Below are positions 63,554-64,000 of a stretch of DNA of 64,000 nucleotides, in pieces; positions within the stretch are counted from its first letter, which is position 1; each line of letters begins with the position of its first letter. This DNA is from Anaerolineales bacterium UBA6055 (GTDB lineage: Bacteria; Chloroflexota; Anaerolineae; Aggregatilineales; Phototrophicaceae). The notes beneath the pieces are model-generated. The model saw only the letters and a list, made by a program, of their open reading frames with translations. It was not told the origin of the DNA and did not search any database. Both the position numbers and the translations under genes were made by a program. The stretch spans positions 50,872 to 114,871 of the forward strand of contig DIYL01000059.1 in NCBI GenBank assembly GCA_002428985.1, written 5' to 3'.

Positions 63554-64000
63554 TTTTACCTCGATCCTCTTCTGCTTTCTTCTTAGCTTCTTCTTGTTTT
63601 CGTTTTTTATTGAGTTCCAGTACGTGGGCAATATCGTTCATGGTGACAATAAAGGGGCGACTGTGTCCAAGTTGTAATGTACTGATAGATGCCGGAGACA
63701 CAACAATCCGCTGGAACACATCGAGATGCATTCCCAGATAATGAGCGAGTGTCATTTTAATCAGGTCGGCATGAAATACAAGTGCGATCGTTTGGTTAGG
63801 ATGCTTTTGCACAAATCCCTCAATCGCATTAACGATGCGTACTTGTACTTCTCGCATTGTTTCGCCATTCGGGAAGTAAGCCCGCGATGGGTACTCTTGC
63901 ACGACATCCCACATTTTACGTTGGCGTAAATCGCTGATTTTCTTGCCTTCCCAATCACCATATTGTACTTCACCAATGTCGGTATTTTCTTCTACCGCCA
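63546..64000 (-). CDS. MSMEG_4193-family histidine phosphatase (N-terminus outside window)
   Basis: The frame is open up to base 64000, so the N-terminus with the catalytic RHG motif lies beyond the right edge. The visible part contains 'DIGEVQYGDWEGKKISDLR', 'PNGETMREVQVRIVNAIEGFVQ', 'ALVFHADLIKMTLAHYLGM' (second catalytic His) and a charged tail. This is the histidine phosphatase/phosphoglycerate mutase-like family TIGR03848, which co-occurs with DUF3090 and SCO1664 proteins. Confidence 0.88.
   Translation of the reverse strand, partial: AVEENTDIGEVQYGDWEGKKISDLRQRKMWDVVQEYPSRAYFPNGETMREVQVRIVNAIEGFVQKHPNQTIALVFHADLIKMTLAHYLGMHLDVFQRIVVSPASISTLQLGHSRPFIVTMNDIAHVLELNKKRKQEEAKKKAEEDRGKNG

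Overview
The window reads as a chromosomal segment of a Chloroflexota bacterium, probably of the Anaerolineae or a sister lineage. This is inferred from the Thr/Pro-rich 'TPTxTP' linkers, an orphan MutL-like ATPase, several DUF3179 and DUF1152 paralogues, the SCO1664/DUF3090/MSMEG_4193 trio and many STAND NTPases. About 60 protein genes lie on both strands in short operons. I saw no rRNA, tRNA, CRISPR array, integrase or transposase.

Layout. 1-7655 (+): a five-gene cell-envelope operon with an acidic-repeat SH3 membrane protein (cut by the left edge), a membrane protein, a MutL-like ASKHA ATPase, a conserved hypothetical and a surface protein with a sortase-like tail. 7835-8629: a GrdB/PrdB-family gene read through an in-frame TGA, a probable selenoprotein. 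8692-16647: K+ channel, a STAS-like small protein, DUF4291, a metallophosphoesterase, a TPR protein, a CHAT-NTPase-TPR protein and a monothiol glutaredoxin. 16746-22155: a DUF1152 pair, an SDR, DUF1349, an NDUFA9-like protein and a membrane protein. 22169-26182: a trypsin-NTPase-TPR protein with its Trypco1 partner, bracketed by two copies of a roughly 115-135 bp repeat. 26201-33349: Sua5, a membrane protein, a TIR-membrane operon, AsnRS, a glycosyltransferase, and a STAS-like protein with a small partner. 33384-39983: a secreted protein and a four-gene DsbA/DUF3179 redox cluster. 40176-48232: SGNH and TIM-barrel hydrolases, a response regulator, an M20 amidohydrolase, a truncated acyl-CoA ligase, a VOC protein and membrane/unknown proteins. 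48435-51658: TIR-NB-ARC-TPR with a coupled small gene. 51749-53873: groES-groEL with a CIRCE operator. 54095-61951: three further STAS-like genes plus one decayed copy, a DUF1330 protein, a GT-C glycosyltransferase, a PIG-L deacetylase and an APC permease. 62100-64000: the SCO1664/DUF3090/MSMEG_4193 cluster, cut by the right edge.

Themes. (1) Four independent conflict or programmed-death type loci (CHAT, trypsin, TIR-NB-ARC, TIR-membrane) lie in 40 kb, as is known for filamentous, multicellular-like bacteria. (2) There is an extracytoplasmic thiol-redox theme: DsbA, a DUF3179-DsbA fusion, two further DUF3179 proteins, the selenoprotein and a glutaredoxin. (3) A lineage-expanded family of about 130-residue STAS-like proteins occurs at five loci plus one pseudogene. 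(4) REP-like palindromes recur between genes. The most striking single item is the UGA-containing PrdB-like gene with a 7-bp hairpin where a bacterial SECIS is expected.
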